A stretch of 64,000 nucleotides of DNA, from NCBI RefSeq assembly GCF_003063415.1, contig NZ_NESK01000012.1:47788-111787 (forward strand), given 5' to 3'. Source of the DNA: Limnohabitans sp. 2KL-17 (GTDB taxonomy: Bacteria > Pseudomonadota > Gammaproteobacteria > Burkholderiales > Burkholderiaceae_C). The translations under genes and the position numbers were made by a program. Below, in pieces: positions 9,023-17,543 of the stretch; the first letter of the stretch is position 1; every line of letters starts with the position of its first letter. The notes below the pieces were generated by a model, which had not been told where the DNA came from, searched no databases, and worked only from the letters and a program-made list of their open reading frames with translations.

Positions 9023-10030
9023 ATGAACATTGTGATCCTTGACGACTACCAAGACGCCGTGCGTAAACTTGATTGCGCTGCCAAACTCGAGAATTTTCCG
9101 GCTAAGGTTTATACCAATACAGTAAAAGGTATTGGCCAGTTGTCCGTGCGTCTGAAGGACGCCGACATCATCGTTTTGATCCGGGAGCGCACCCATCTGA
9201 CGCGCGCGGTGATCGAAAAACTCCCTCGCTTGAAACTGATTGCCCAAACGGGCCGAATTGGCAGTCACATCGACTTGGCGGCCTGCACAGAACGTGGTGT
9301 CGCTGTTGCAGAGGGCATTGGATCGCCCATAGCGCCTGCTGAACTGACCTGGGCCTTGATCATGGCTTCTGTGAGGCGGCTGCCGCAGTACATTGGCAAC
9401 CTCAAGCATGGTGCTTGGCAGCAGTCAGGACTGAAGGCGGGCTCCATGCCCACCAACTTTGGCTTGGGCACGGTCCTCCATGGCAAAACTCTGGGCATCT
9501 GGGGGTTCGGAAAAATTGGGCAGCTGGTGGCAGGATACGGCAAAGCCTTTGGCATGGATGTCGTGGTTTGGGGCAGCGATGAATCCCGCACCAAAGCCAG
9601 CCAAAGTGGCTACCGATCGGCGACCAGCCGCGCCTCATTTTTTGAGCAATCCGACGTTTTGTCGCTTCATTTGCGCTTCAGCGACACCACCCGGGGCATC
9701 GTCACCGGCGAAGACTTGGGCCGCATGAAGCCTTCCGCGCTTTTCGTGAACACGTCCCGCGCTGAATTGATCGAGCCCAATGCCTTGATTGGCGCCCTGA
9801 ACCGTGGCCGGCCCGGTTTAGCAGCCATTGACGTGTTCGAATCTGAACCCATTTTGCAAGGCTCTGCGCTGCTGCGTCTGGAAAACTGCATCTGCACACC
9901 CCACATCGGGTACGTCGAAAAGAACAGTTACGAACTTTACTTTGGTGCTGCTTTTGACAACGTGGTGAACTTCATCAAAGGAACCCCCACCAACATCGTC
10001 AATCCGGGCGCCCTGCAGGTTCGGCGCTGA
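9023..10030 (+). CDS. D-2-hydroxyacid dehydrogenase family protein
   Basis: This is an NAD-dependent dehydrogenase of the D-isomer-specific 2-hydroxyacid family (PGDH/HPR-like). A Rossmann nucleotide-binding motif reads LGIWGFGKIGQLVAGYGKAFG in the middle. The catalytic triad can be seen as arginine in NTSRAEL, glutamate in DVFESEP, and histidine in CTPHIGY. The 335 residues from the ATG at 9023 match the family; homologues start MNIVILDDYQ, so the upstream in-frame ATG at 8972 was rejected. The substrate cannot be told from sequence. It is flanked by unrelated genes. Confidence 0.9.
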   Translation: MNIVILDDYQDAVRKLDCAAKLENFPAKVYTNTVKGIGQLSVRLKDADIIVLIRERTHLTRAVIEKLPRLKLIAQTGRIGSHIDLAACTERGVAVAEGIGSPIAPAELTWALIMASVRRLPQYIGNLKHGAWQQSGLKAGSMPTNFGLGTVLHGKTLGIWGFGKIGQLVAGYGKAFGMDVVVWGSDESRTKASQSGYRSATSRASFFEQSDVLSLHLRFSDTTRGIVTGEDLGRMKPSALFVNTSRAELIEPNALIGALNRGRPGLAAIDVFESEPILQGSALLRLENCICTPHIGYVEKNSYELYFGAAFDNVVNFIKGTPTNIVNPGALQVRR

Positions 10031-10254
10031 GAGTGCACACAGCCCTCAGCGTTATGCACCGCCATAACCACATCACTCCCACAAACAAGCACTGAGACTG
10101 CGGGACTCGCCTCTAGTCGGCACGCCCTTGGACGCACGAACTGAGGCGATAATCTCGGTTTATCTTTCAGGGGCGAGGTGCTGTTAGACCAGCCAAAGCC
10201 AATCCTGCACTGGTTGGTTGACTTGCCATTCATTCCCCATTCGTTTGAAGCACT

Positions 10255-11775
10255 ATGACTCTCGCATTTTCCAAAGTGGCCATCATTGGCGCTGGCGCCA
10301 TGGGCCGGGGCATCGCCCAAATTGCAGCCCAGGCGGGTAGCCAGGTCTGGTTGTTCGACACACAGGCTGAAGCCATCCAGAAAGCGCGTGATGCCGTGTT
10401 CCAGCAATGGGACAAGTTGCAGGAAAAAGGCCGATTGACTGCCGAGGCTGTGGCCGGATACAAAAGCCGTTTATTGGCTGCTACCAGCCTGCAAGACTTG
10501 GCTGACTGTGAATTGGTGGTCGAAGCCATTGTGGAAAAGCTCGACATCAAGAAAAGTCTGTTCACAGACCTGGAAAAAATCCTGGCCCCCACAGCGGTGC
10601 TGGTCACCAACACATCCTCCCTGTCGGTGACCGCTATTGCTGCGGCATTGAAGCGCCCAGGACAATTTGCGGGATACCACTTCTTCAACCCTGTGCCCTT
10701 GATGAAAGTGGTCGAGGTCATTGCCGGTCTCAAAACCGATGCCGCTGTTTGCCAGCGTTTGTCGGAATTTGCCCGCCAGATGGGCCACACGCCTGTACAG
10801 GCGCAAGACACGCCGGGTTTTATCGTCAACCATGCCGGTCGCGGCTATGGCACGGAAGCCCTGCGCATCGTGAGCGAAGGCATTGCCGATTTCGCCACCA
10901 TCGACCGCATTCTGCGCGATCAGGTCGGCTTCAGACTTGGCCCTTTCGAGCTGTTTGACCTGACGGCACTGGATGTTTCGCACCATGTGATCGAAGCCAT
11001 TTACCACCAGTATTACGAAGAGCCGCGCTACCGTCCCAACGTGATCACCGCGCAACGCCTGGCAGGCGGTGTCGTGGGCAAAAAAGTCGGCGAGGGCTTC
11101 TACAAATACACCGATGGCGTGGCCCAACTGCCTGCCGAGCCACCAGTACCCGTGGTGGACGACATGCCGCCTGTATGGGTCTCACCGCGCGCTGCACGCC
11201 GCATGGAACTGCTGCAACTGCTCAAGGACTTGGGTGCCAACATCGAAAGCGGTGCATCGCCCTCCCCCCATGCGCTCACCATCGTCGCCCCGTTGGGCTT
11301 TGACATCACCACCGTGGCCGTGGTCGAACGCTTGGACCCGGCACGCACCGTGGGCATCGACATGCTGATTGACGATGCGGCCACCAAGCGTCGCGTGCTG
11401 GCCACCAATCCAGCCACCCGAACCGACATGCGCGATGCCGCACATGCCCTGTTTGCCCGCGACGGCAAAGCCGTCTCAGTGATCCGGGACAGCGGTGGCT
11501 TTGTCACACAACGCGTGGTGGCCACCATCGTCAACATCGCATCCGATATGTGCCAGCAACGGATTTGCTCACCAGAGGACCTGGAAACTGCAGTCACCCT
11601 TGGCCTGGCCTACCCGCTCGGCCCATTGGCCATGGGCAACCACTATGGCCCAACCAACGTGCTCGAAGTCCTGTTCAACCTGCAAACCGTCTACGGTGAC
11701 ATGCGCTATCGCCCAAGCCCTTGGTTGCGTCGCCGTGGCGCCATCTGCTTGTCCTTGATGCACACCGAAGAATGA
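10255..11775 (+). CDS. paaH: 3-hydroxyacyl-CoA dehydrogenase, PaaH type
   Basis: This enzyme oxidises 3-hydroxyacyl-CoA to 3-ketoacyl-CoA with NAD+. The 506-residue architecture, with one NAD-binding domain and two C-terminal 3HCDH domains, resembles PaaH of phenylacetate degradation (3-hydroxyadipyl-CoA dehydrogenase). The nucleotide site is VAIIGAGAMGRGIAQIAA at residues 8-25. The family signature follows at GYHFFNPVPLMKVVEVI, with a second copy-like domain from about 375. The stop codon lies inside the first, degenerate copy of a 40 bp tandem repeat. An enoyl-CoA hydratase follows 130 bases later. Only two paa-like genes are present, so a general beta-oxidation role is also possible. Confidence 0.87.
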   Translation: MTLAFSKVAIIGAGAMGRGIAQIAAQAGSQVWLFDTQAEAIQKARDAVFQQWDKLQEKGRLTAEAVAGYKSRLLAATSLQDLADCELVVEAIVEKLDIKKSLFTDLEKILAPTAVLVTNTSSLSVTAIAAALKRPGQFAGYHFFNPVPLMKVVEVIAGLKTDAAVCQRLSEFARQMGHTPVQAQDTPGFIVNHAGRGYGTEALRIVSEGIADFATIDRILRDQVGFRLGPFELFDLTALDVSHHVIEAIYHQYYEEPRYRPNVITAQRLAGGVVGKKVGEGFYKYTDGVAQLPAEPPVPVVDDMPPVWVSPRAARRMELLQLLKDLGANIESGASPSPHALTIVAPLGFDITTVAVVERLDPARTVGIDMLIDDAATKRRVLATNPATRTDMRDAAHALFARDGKAVSVIRDSGGFVTQRVVATIVNIASDMCQQRICSPEDLETAVTLGLAYPLGPLAMGNHYGPTNVLEVLFNLQTVYGDMRYRPSPWLRRRGAICLSLMHTEE

Positions 11776-11888
11776 TGATTTTGCGGGTCAGATCTTTTGC
11801 GCTGTCCCGAATTGATGACTTTGTGGGACAGATCTTCAGCTCTGTCCCGAATTGATGACTTTGTGGGACAGATCTTCAGCTCTGTCCC
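11770..11888. repeat. Tandem repeat, ~40 bp unit, three copies, each with a hairpin
   Basis: Copies 11809-11848 and 11849-11888 are identical 40-mers. A diverged 39-base copy precedes them (11770-11808), and a few bases of a further copy follow. Each perfect unit contains the inverted pair GGGACAGA / TCTGTCCC around an eight-base loop. The array fills nearly the whole gap between paaH and the enoyl-CoA hydratase gene, and its first copy includes the paaH stop codon. Confidence 0.92.
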
Positions 11889-11903
11889 CAACTGATTAAA
11901 TAA

Positions 11904-12683
11904 ATGACTGCACAACTGCTCAGCACCAGCGAAGGCCAGACCCTGATCCTGACCCTCAGCAACCCCGAATTTCGCAACGCCCTGGGGCCCGAGATGTACG
12001 CCGCTGGGGTCGAAGCCCTGAGCGTGGCCGAGTCCAGCCTGGATGTACGCAGCGTGGTCATCACCGGGGCGAACAGCATTTTCAGCGCAGGTGGCAATTT
12101 GCAGCGTTTGCAAAACAACCGTCAACTGCCCCCTGATCACCAGGCGCAAAGCATTGAAGGCCTGCACAACTGGATCGAAGCGATCCGCACCTTTCCCAAG
12201 CCGGTGGTCGCCGCCGTGGAAGGGCCTGCGGCAGGGGCCGGTTTTTCGCTCGCGTTGGCGTGCGACATGATCGTGGCCGCGCGCAACAGCGTGTTCGTCA
12301 TGGCCTACAGCGGCATCGCCCTGTCACCCGATGGTGGCGGCAGCTGGAGCTTGTCGCGGGCATTACCTCGCCAGCTGGCGACCGAACTGCTGATGTGTGG
12401 TGAGCGCATCGGCGGAGAGCGTTTGCAGCAGCTGGGCGTGGTCAACCGCTTGGCCGATGCAGGACAGGCTCTGCAGCAAGCATTGCAGTTATGTAAGCAA
12501 TTGAACGCCCGAGCCCCCAACGCACTGGCCAGCATCAAGGAATTGTTGTCGGACGCCGATGGCAGCACCCTGAATGCCCAGCTGGCCCGTGAGCGCGATC
12601 AATTTGTCAAAAACCTGCACCACAACAACGCTGGCATTGGCATTGCCGCGTTTTTGAACAAGCAAAAACCCGAATACGAATAA
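11904..12683 (+). CDS. Enoyl-CoA hydratase/isomerase family protein (possible alternative oxepin-CoA hydrolase)
   Basis: This is a crotonase-fold enzyme of acyl-CoA metabolism. The oxyanion-hole segments are seen in IFSAGGNLQRL and VEGPAAGAGFSLALACDMIVAA. A catalytic-type acidic residue lies in GIALSPDGGGSWSLSRALP. The 259-residue length is usual. From memory, the N-terminal LSNPEFRNALGPEMY and the SPDGG region resemble proteins annotated in Burkholderiales as oxepin-CoA hydrolase, alternative type, which would fit the PaaH-type neighbour. That assignment is tentative. It starts 15 bases after the tandem repeat array, which therefore lies in its leader or promoter. Confidence 0.85.
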   Translation: MTAQLLSTSEGQTLILTLSNPEFRNALGPEMYAAGVEALSVAESSLDVRSVVITGANSIFSAGGNLQRLQNNRQLPPDHQAQSIEGLHNWIEAIRTFPKPVVAAVEGPAAGAGFSLALACDMIVAARNSVFVMAYSGIALSPDGGGSWSLSRALPRQLATELLMCGERIGGERLQQLGVVNRLADAGQALQQALQLCKQLNARAPNALASIKELLSDADGSTLNAQLARERDQFVKNLHHNNAGIGIAAFLNKQKPEYE

Positions 12684-12740
12684 GTCGACTGGTCCCCCAG
12701 GCGACAAAAATCCAATCACCAGTCACTCAAAGGACAGAGC

Positions 12741-13460
12741 ATGGACGAACCGATTCTGACAATGGAGGAAAGAGAGGCGATCAATGGTGGTCGCTGGTTC
12801 TCAACCCTTTCACCTTCACTTCGTCACGACATACTTCGATGCGCTTACGTCAAACGTCACAAGGACGGCGATATGCTCGCTGCACGGGGAGATCCACCCG
12901 AGCAGTGGATCGCCTGTGCCAAGGGCGCAGTGCGCGTGAGCTCGACCTCGGTATCGGGCAAACAGATCACGCTGACCTACGTGGAACCAGGCATCTGGTT
13001 CGGCGATGTCTCGATCTTCGACGGAGACCGGCGAACGCACGATTGTTATGCACACGGCGACACCACCACCTTGAATGTGGCCAAGGCCGACTTCAAGAAA
13101 ATCCTGTCCCAGCATGTCGAGTTTTACGAAGCCATGCTGCGCCTGCAGTCCCGGCGAATTCGTCAGCTTTACGGCTTGGTGGAAGACCTCAACACGCTGC
13201 CCTTGCGTGCGCGACTGGCCAAACAGCTGAACCATTTGTTGCGAAGTTATGGCGTGCCGAGTTTGTCGGATGCCAAAGCAATACGCATCAGCCTGCAGCT
13301 GGCGCAAGAAGAGTTGGCTCAACTGCTGGGGGCTTCGCGGCAGCGGGTCAATCAGGAACTCAAGCAAATGGAGCGCGAACAAATCATCCGCATCGAACCC
13401 GGTGGTCTGGTGGTTCTGGACCGCGATTCGCTGCTTCTTATCGTGAACGCAGACCACTGA
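12741..13460 (+). CDS. Crp/Fnr-family transcriptional regulator
   Basis: This is a regulator with an N-terminal cyclic-nucleotide-binding-like beta barrel (about residues 18-130, with PGIWFGDVSIFDGDRRTH) and a C-terminal winged helix. The recognition region is LAQEELAQLLGASRQRVNQELKQMER at about 193-218. Fnr-type iron-sulfur cysteines are absent, so it is not an oxygen-sensing Fnr; the ligand is unknown. The 239 residues and AAAGGAC ribosome site are normal. Its place between the acyl-CoA hydratase and the phosphotransferase/acyl-CoA dehydrogenase pair suggests control of fatty-acyl or aromatic-acid genes, by inference only. Confidence 0.88.
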   Translation: MDEPILTMEEREAINGGRWFSTLSPSLRHDILRCAYVKRHKDGDMLAARGDPPEQWIACAKGAVRVSSTSVSGKQITLTYVEPGIWFGDVSIFDGDRRTHDCYAHGDTTTLNVAKADFKKILSQHVEFYEAMLRLQSRRIRQLYGLVEDLNTLPLRARLAKQLNHLLRSYGVPSLSDAKAIRISLQLAQEELAQLLGASRQRVNQELKQMEREQIIRIEPGGLVVLDRDSLLLIVNADH

Positions 13461-13524
13461 CGCGCTTCTCCTCATATCCATCACCGCTGACCACAGCGGC
13501 CTCAGAAATCCTTCGGGTGACCCC

Positions 13525-14610
13525 ATGAGTGCTTTTGACCATTTCGTGGGAACCCGGCCTGTCACCGGCACCCACGCCTTCGACATTTCTGCGCTTGAAA
13601 ACTGGCTCAGCGGCAGACTTCCCGGGTTCCTCGGCCCCTTGAGCGTGGAAATGTTCAAGGGCGGACAATCCAACCCGACCTACAAGCTGATCACCCCATC
13701 GCGCCAATACGTGATGCGGGCCAAGCCCGGTCCGGTGGCCAAACTTCTGCCTTCGGCACATGCCATCGAGCGCGAGTTTGCCGTCATGAAGGGCCTGCAT
13801 GGCACCGACGTGCCTGTGGCCGAGATGCATGTGTTGTGCGAAGACGAGTCCATCATTGGCCGAGCCTTTTACTTGATGGAATTTGTGCAAGGTCGCGTCC
13901 TTTGGGACCAATCCTTGCCCGGTATGAGCCAAGCAGAGCGCGGCGCCATCTACGACGAGATGAACCGTGTTCTGTCCGCATTGCACAAGGTCAATTTTGC
14001 AGAATGCGGCCTGGCCAGTTTCGGCAAACCCGGCAATTACATCGAACGCCAAATCGGCCGCTGGAGCAAGCAATATGTCGCCTCCATGACTCAACCGATC
14101 CCGGAGATGGACCAGCTGATCTCGTGGCTGCCGCAAAACATTCCCGACAGTGCCAAAGACGATTCTTTGGTGAGCATCGTCCATGGCGACTACCGCTTGG
14201 ACAACCTCATGTTCCACCCGACCGAAGCACGCGTGCTGGCCGTTCTCGACTGGGAGTTGTCCACCCTGGGGCACCCGCTGGCGGACTTCAGCTACCACTG
14301 CATGGCCTGGCACATCAGCCCCGGCACGTTCCGGGGCATCGGGGGGCTGGACCTGGCCGCTTTGGGTATTCCATCCGAAGCGCAATACATCGCCCGCTAT
14401 TGCGAACGCACAGGCTTCACCACACCCGAGGCATTGGCCAAAGATTGGAACTTTTACCTCGCCTACAACATGTTCCGCATTGCGGCCATTTTGCAAGGCA
14501 TCGCCAAACGTGTCGAAGACGGCACGGCGTCCAGTGAGCAGGCGAAAACATCAGGCTCTGGTGCCAGGCCCATGGCCGAACTGGCCTGGCGCTTTGCCTG
14601 CAAAGCCTGA
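13525..14610 (+). CDS. Aminoglycoside-phosphotransferase-fold kinase, ACAD10/11-associated type
   Basis: This is a kinase-like protein of the APH/choline-kinase fold. The catalytic loop is VHGDYRLDNLMFHP and the metal-binding motif is VLDWELSTLGHPLADF. The N-terminal GGQSNPTYKL looks like the nucleotide-binding glycine-rich turn. The 361 residues match stand-alone bacterial versions of the domain that is fused to acyl-CoA dehydrogenase in animal ACAD10/11. The acyl-CoA dehydrogenase gene follows 48 bases later. In animals ACAD10/11 kinase domains phosphorylate 4-hydroxyacids before further oxidation, so this pair may handle 4-hydroxyacyl substrates. Antibiotic resistance is unlikely. Confidence 0.88.
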   Translation: MSAFDHFVGTRPVTGTHAFDISALENWLSGRLPGFLGPLSVEMFKGGQSNPTYKLITPSRQYVMRAKPGPVAKLLPSAHAIEREFAVMKGLHGTDVPVAEMHVLCEDESIIGRAFYLMEFVQGRVLWDQSLPGMSQAERGAIYDEMNRVLSALHKVNFAECGLASFGKPGNYIERQIGRWSKQYVASMTQPIPEMDQLISWLPQNIPDSAKDDSLVSIVHGDYRLDNLMFHPTEARVLAVLDWELSTLGHPLADFSYHCMAWHISPGTFRGIGGLDLAALGIPSEAQYIARYCERTGFTTPEALAKDWNFYLAYNMFRIAAILQGIAKRVEDGTASSEQAKTSGSGARPMAELAWRFACKA

Positions 14611-14658
14611 GCCCTTTTTCCCTCAACGAATTTCACCCTCAACTCAAGGAGACAGACC

Positions 14659-15918
14659 ATGGATTTTGAATACACCCCCAAGGTCAAAGACATGCAGGCC
14701 CGCTTGCTGGCTTTCATGGAAGAACACATTTATCCCAACGAAGCCAGGTTTTTCGAGGAAATTGCCGAAAACCGCGCCAAAGGCAACGCCTGGGTCCCGA
14801 CCAAAATTGTCGAAGAGCTCAAACCCAAGGCCAGAGCCGCCGGGCTTTGGAACCTGTTTTTGCCCAAGTCCACGCGTGCGCCCCAGGGATTGTCCAACCT
14901 CGAATACGCACCCCTTTGCGAAATCATGGGCCGCGTCCCGTTTGCAGCAGAAATTTTCAACTGCTCTGCGCCCGACACCGGCAACATGGAAACCCTCGAG
15001 CGTTATGCCAGCGAATCCTTGAAAGACGAGTGGCTGGAGCCGCTTCTTCGTGGCGAAATCCGTTCGGCCTTCCTGATGACCGAACCCGATGTGGCCTCGT
15101 CAGACGCTACCAATATCGAGTGCGAGATCCGTCGCGACGGCAATGACTACGTGATCAACGGCCGCAAGTGGTGGTCGTCCGGCGCTGGTGACCCACGCTG
15201 CGCCGTGTACATCGTGATGGGCAAAACCAACCCCGATGCCGGTCGCCACGAGCAGCAATCCATGATCGTTGTGCCCGCCAATGCGCCTGGCATTACCGTG
15301 GTTCGTGCTCTGTCCGTGTTTGGCTACGACGATGCCCCGCACGGCCATATGGAAGTTCTGCTCAAGAATGTGCGGGTTCCAGCCGAAAACATATTGCTCG
15401 GCGAAGGCCGTGGCTTTGAAATTGCACAAGGTCGCCTTGGCCCTGGCCGCATTCACCATTGCATGCGCACCATCGGCATCGCTGAGCGCGCGCTGGAGCT
15501 GATGTGCCATCGCCTCAACACCCGTGTGGCTTTTGGCCGTGAAGTGGCTCGCCAAACAGTCTGGCAAGAGCGCATCGCCGAGTCGCGCTGCATGATCGAA
15601 CAAGCCCGTTTGCTGACCCTCAAAGCAGCCTACATGATGGACACCGCGGGCAACAAAGTGGCCAAGGCCGAGATTGCCATGATCAAGATCGTGGCCCCCA
15701 ACATGGCCTGCCAGATCATCGACTGGGCCATCCAGGCGCATGGCGGTGGCGGCGTTTCGCAAGACTTCCCGTTGGCCTATGCTTACGCCCACCAGCGCAC
15801 CTTGCGTCTGGCAGATGGCCCGGACGAAGTGCACCGCAACTCGCTGGCCAAACTGGAGCTGGCCAAGCAACTGGCCTTGCCGGGCGAGCTCAATATGCCC
15901 ATCACACGCGGCAGCTGA
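14659..15918 (+). CDS. Acyl-CoA dehydrogenase family protein
   Basis: This FAD enzyme oxidises acyl-CoA at the alpha-beta bond. Characteristic segments are [17 protein letters not shown] (flavin and substrate contacts), [16 protein letters not shown], the [35 protein letters not shown] block, and a C-terminal helix bundle. The 419 residues fit the long-chain/ACAD11-like branch. An AAGGAGA ribosome site precedes the ATG. The phosphotransferase gene upstream forms a likely two-gene operon with it, ended by a strong terminator 16 bases after the stop. Confidence 0.93.
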   Translation: MDFEYTPKVKDMQARLLAFMEEHIYPNEARFFEEIAENRAKGNAWVPTKIVEELKPKARAAGLWNLFLPKSTRAPQGLSNLEYAPLCEIMGRVPFAAEIFNCSAPDTGNMETLERYASESLKDEWLEPLLRGEIRSAFLMTEPDVASSDATNIECEIRRDGNDYVINGRKWWSSGAGDPRCAVYIVMGKTNPDAGRHEQQSMIVVPANAPGITVVRALSVFGYDDAPHGHMEVLLKNVRVPAENILLGEGRGFEIAQGRLGPGRIHHCMRTIGIAERALELMCHRLNTRVAFGREVARQTVWQERIAESRCMIEQARLLTLKAAYMMDTAGNKVAKAEIAMIKIVAPNMACQIIDWAIQAHGGGGVSQDFPLAYAYAHQRTLRLADGPDEVHRNSLAKLELAKQLALPGELNMPITRGS

Positions 15919-15933
15919 AGCCCGATGCCCCGA

Positions 15934-15962
15934 AAAACGGCCTGCACAATGCAGGCCGTTTT
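15934..15962 (+). terminator. Rho-independent terminator after the acyl-CoA dehydrogenase gene
   Basis: A 13 bp perfect stem (15934-15946 with 15950-15962) with a GC core and a TTTT tail lies just past the stop codon. Confidence 0.92.
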
Positions 15963-16000
15963 GTTAGAATATCTGCCACCCAGCCCTAGAGACACACGCC

Positions 16001-16693
16001 ATGATCGATCTGTACACCTGGCCCACCCCCAACGGTCACAAAATCCACATCCTCCTTGAGGAATGCGGCCTGCCGTACAAGGTGCATGCCGTCAACATCG
16101 GACAAGGCGATCAGTTCAAGCCGAAGTTTCTCAAAATAAGTCCCAACAACAAGATTCCGGCACTGGTCGATTCAGAAGGCCCGGACGGCCAACCGATTTC
16201 ACTCTTCGAGTCGGGGGCGATCATGCTTTACCTGGCTGCGAAAACCGGTCGTTTTCTGCCTGACTCCGACCGCGCCAAATATGAGGTACTGCAATGGCTC
16301 ATGTTCCAGATGGGCGGACTCGGCCCCATGCTGGGCCAAGCCCATCATTTCCGCATTTACGCCCCCGAAAAAATCGACTACGCCGTCAACCGTTACACCA
16401 ACGAAGCCAAGCGGCTTTACGGCGTGCTGGACCAACAGATCAAGGGGAAAAAATGGATCGCGGGGGGAGACTACTCGATAGCCGATATGGCCATCTTCCC
16501 TTGGCTGCGCAGTTGGCAAAACCAGGGTATCGACTGGTCAGACTACCCGAACCTGAAAGCCTGGTTCGACCGCATGGGTGAACGCCCTGCCATTCAAAAA
16601 GCCTTGCTGGTGCTGGCCGATGCACGGAAGCCTTTGACTGACGACAAAGCCCGACAAGCCCTGTTTGGTGCTGGTCAATACAAAAAACGCTGA
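16001..16693 (+). CDS. Glutathione S-transferase family protein (YfcG/YghU-like)
   Basis: This protein has a thioredoxin-fold N-terminal domain (IDLYTWPTPNGHKIHILLEECGLPY) and an all-helical C-terminal domain. The SPNNKIPALVD and FESGAIMLYLA segments are glutathione-contact motifs. The TPNGHK start and the GQAHHF stretch resemble the Nu-class YfcG/YghU disulfide-bond oxidoreductases rather than detoxifying transferases. The 230 residues fit. It sits alone between a terminator and tRNA-Pro. Confidence 0.9.
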   Translation: MIDLYTWPTPNGHKIHILLEECGLPYKVHAVNIGQGDQFKPKFLKISPNNKIPALVDSEGPDGQPISLFESGAIMLYLAAKTGRFLPDSDRAKYEVLQWLMFQMGGLGPMLGQAHHFRIYAPEKIDYAVNRYTNEAKRLYGVLDQQIKGKKWIAGGDYSIADMAIFPWLRSWQNQGIDWSDYPNLKAWFDRMGERPAIQKALLVLADARKPLTDDKARQALFGAGQYKKR

Positions 16694-16761
16694 AAAGTGG
16701 CGCCAGACTTTTTTCCACTCAGCCATAAAACCATCGGTTTGACGGTTAGAATATTCTTTGT

Positions 16762-16838
16762 CGGAGCGTAGCGCAGCCTGGTAGCGCATCTGCTTTGGGA
16801 GCAGAGGGTCGCGAGTTCGAATCCCGCCGCTCCGACCA
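16762..16838 (+). tRNA. tRNA-Pro (anticodon TGG)
   Basis: This 77-base cloverleaf has a CGGAGCG/CGCTCCG acceptor stem, a D-arm (TAGCGCAGCCTGGTAGCGCA), an anticodon loop CTTTGGG with anticodon TGG, a GTTCGAATC T-loop and an encoded CCA end. Confidence 0.97.
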
Positions 16839-16898
16839 TTACCCTCAAGGTTTGCTTCAGGGTTTCCAAGCAAAAAAGTTCTCTGGAACTCACCCATG

Positions 16899-16923
16899 AA
16901 AAAGGCCCCTCAGGGCCTTTTTT
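16899..16923. terminator. Rho-independent terminator between the two tRNA genes
   Basis: The ten-base stem AAAAAGGCCC / GGGCCTTTTT, with loop CTCA, is followed by TTG. It is symmetric enough to act in both directions and suggests the tRNAs are separate transcripts. Confidence 0.88.
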
Positions 16924-16934
16924 GTTTCTTGCAT

Positions 16935-17011
16935 CTGCCCGTAGCTCAGTTGGATAGAGCAACAGCCTTCTAAGCTGTGGGTCACAGGTTCGATCCCTGT
17001 CGGGCAGACCA
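16935..17011 (+). tRNA. tRNA-Arg (anticodon TCT)
   Basis: This 77-base cloverleaf has a CTGCCCG/CGGGCAG acceptor stem, D-arm TAGCTCAGTTGGATAGAGCA, anticodon loop CTTCTAA with anticodon TCT, T-loop GGTTCGATC and an encoded CCA end. It ends 18 bases before the convergent fliS stop. Confidence 0.97.
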
Positions 17012-17029
17012 AACAACCCCGCCCCACGT

Positions 17030-17452
17030 TCAGTTGGCGTAATGGGCTCTGCGGCTGGTATCGGACAGCAAACTGGGCAGGGTTTGCCAAGCCTGCGAAA
17101 TGTCCTTGATCAAGGTTTTGACTTCTTCAAGCGCGGTCAAATCATTGTGCGCATTGATGTGAAAAAGCCTGCGGGTGATGTACGCATAGAGCTCGTTCAG
17201 GTTTTGCGCCAACTCGCCACCCCGCTCAAAATCCAGTGCACCCTGCAAACCGACCACGATTCGGCCCGCACGCACCAAAGCGTTCGACTTGTCTTCAATG
17301 GCTTTGTTTTGAATGTGGCCTGAAGCAGATGCGAGGCTCTCCAGCAAGCCATCAAACAACATCTGGATCAGTTGGATATTGTCTGCCGTAGCAACGCCAG
17401 TGACGACCTGGACAGAACCATAGCTCTCAGCAAACTTTGAATATGCACGCAT
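17030..17452 (-). CDS. fliS: Flagellar export chaperone FliS
   Basis: FliS binds the C-terminal helix of flagellin in the cytoplasm and delivers it to the export gate. The N-terminal MRAYSKFAESYGSVQVVTGVATADNIQLIQMLFDGL and the NALVRAGRIVVGLQGALDFERGGELAQNLNELYAYI stretch are standard FliS features. The 140-residue, all-helical protein has normal length. Unlike the usual layout it is not next to fliD, which is 40 kb away. A sigma-28 site (17486-17512) stands 34 bases before its start, so it is probably a single late gene matching the flagellin genes in timing. Confidence 0.95.
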   Translation of the reverse strand: MRAYSKFAESYGSVQVVTGVATADNIQLIQMLFDGLLESLASASGHIQNKAIEDKSNALVRAGRIVVGLQGALDFERGGELAQNLNELYAYITRRLFHINAHNDLTALEEVKTLIKDISQAWQTLPSLLSDTSRRAHYAN

Positions 17453-17485
17453 GAATAAAACCCCTTTACGACTTCAGTATCAGAG

Positions 17486-17512
17486 GAATCGGCGGCCGCC
17501 CGGAAAACTTGA
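17486..17512 (-). promoter_or_regulatory. Sigma-28 (FliA) promoter of fliS
   Basis: On the minus strand TCAAGTTT, then 11 bases, then GCCGATTC. It matches the enteric sigma-28 layout (TAAAGTTT-N11-GCCGATAA) and six further sites in this window. Confidence 0.85.
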
Positions 17513-17543
17513 GCCCGGTGCAGCTATTCAGGACAAATTCAAT

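Noticed and set aside
11770..11888. CRISPR array
   Set aside because: Units are directly abutting with no spacers, and no cas genes are present.
13438..14496. 352-codon open frame antisense to the phosphotransferase gene
   Set aside because: It is a shadow frame in GC-rich coding DNA; the plus-strand protein has clear kinase motifs.
13525..14610. Aminoglycoside resistance phosphotransferase
   Set aside because: The fold is shared, but the adjacency to an acyl-CoA dehydrogenase and the motif pattern fit the ACAD10/11-type kinase group.
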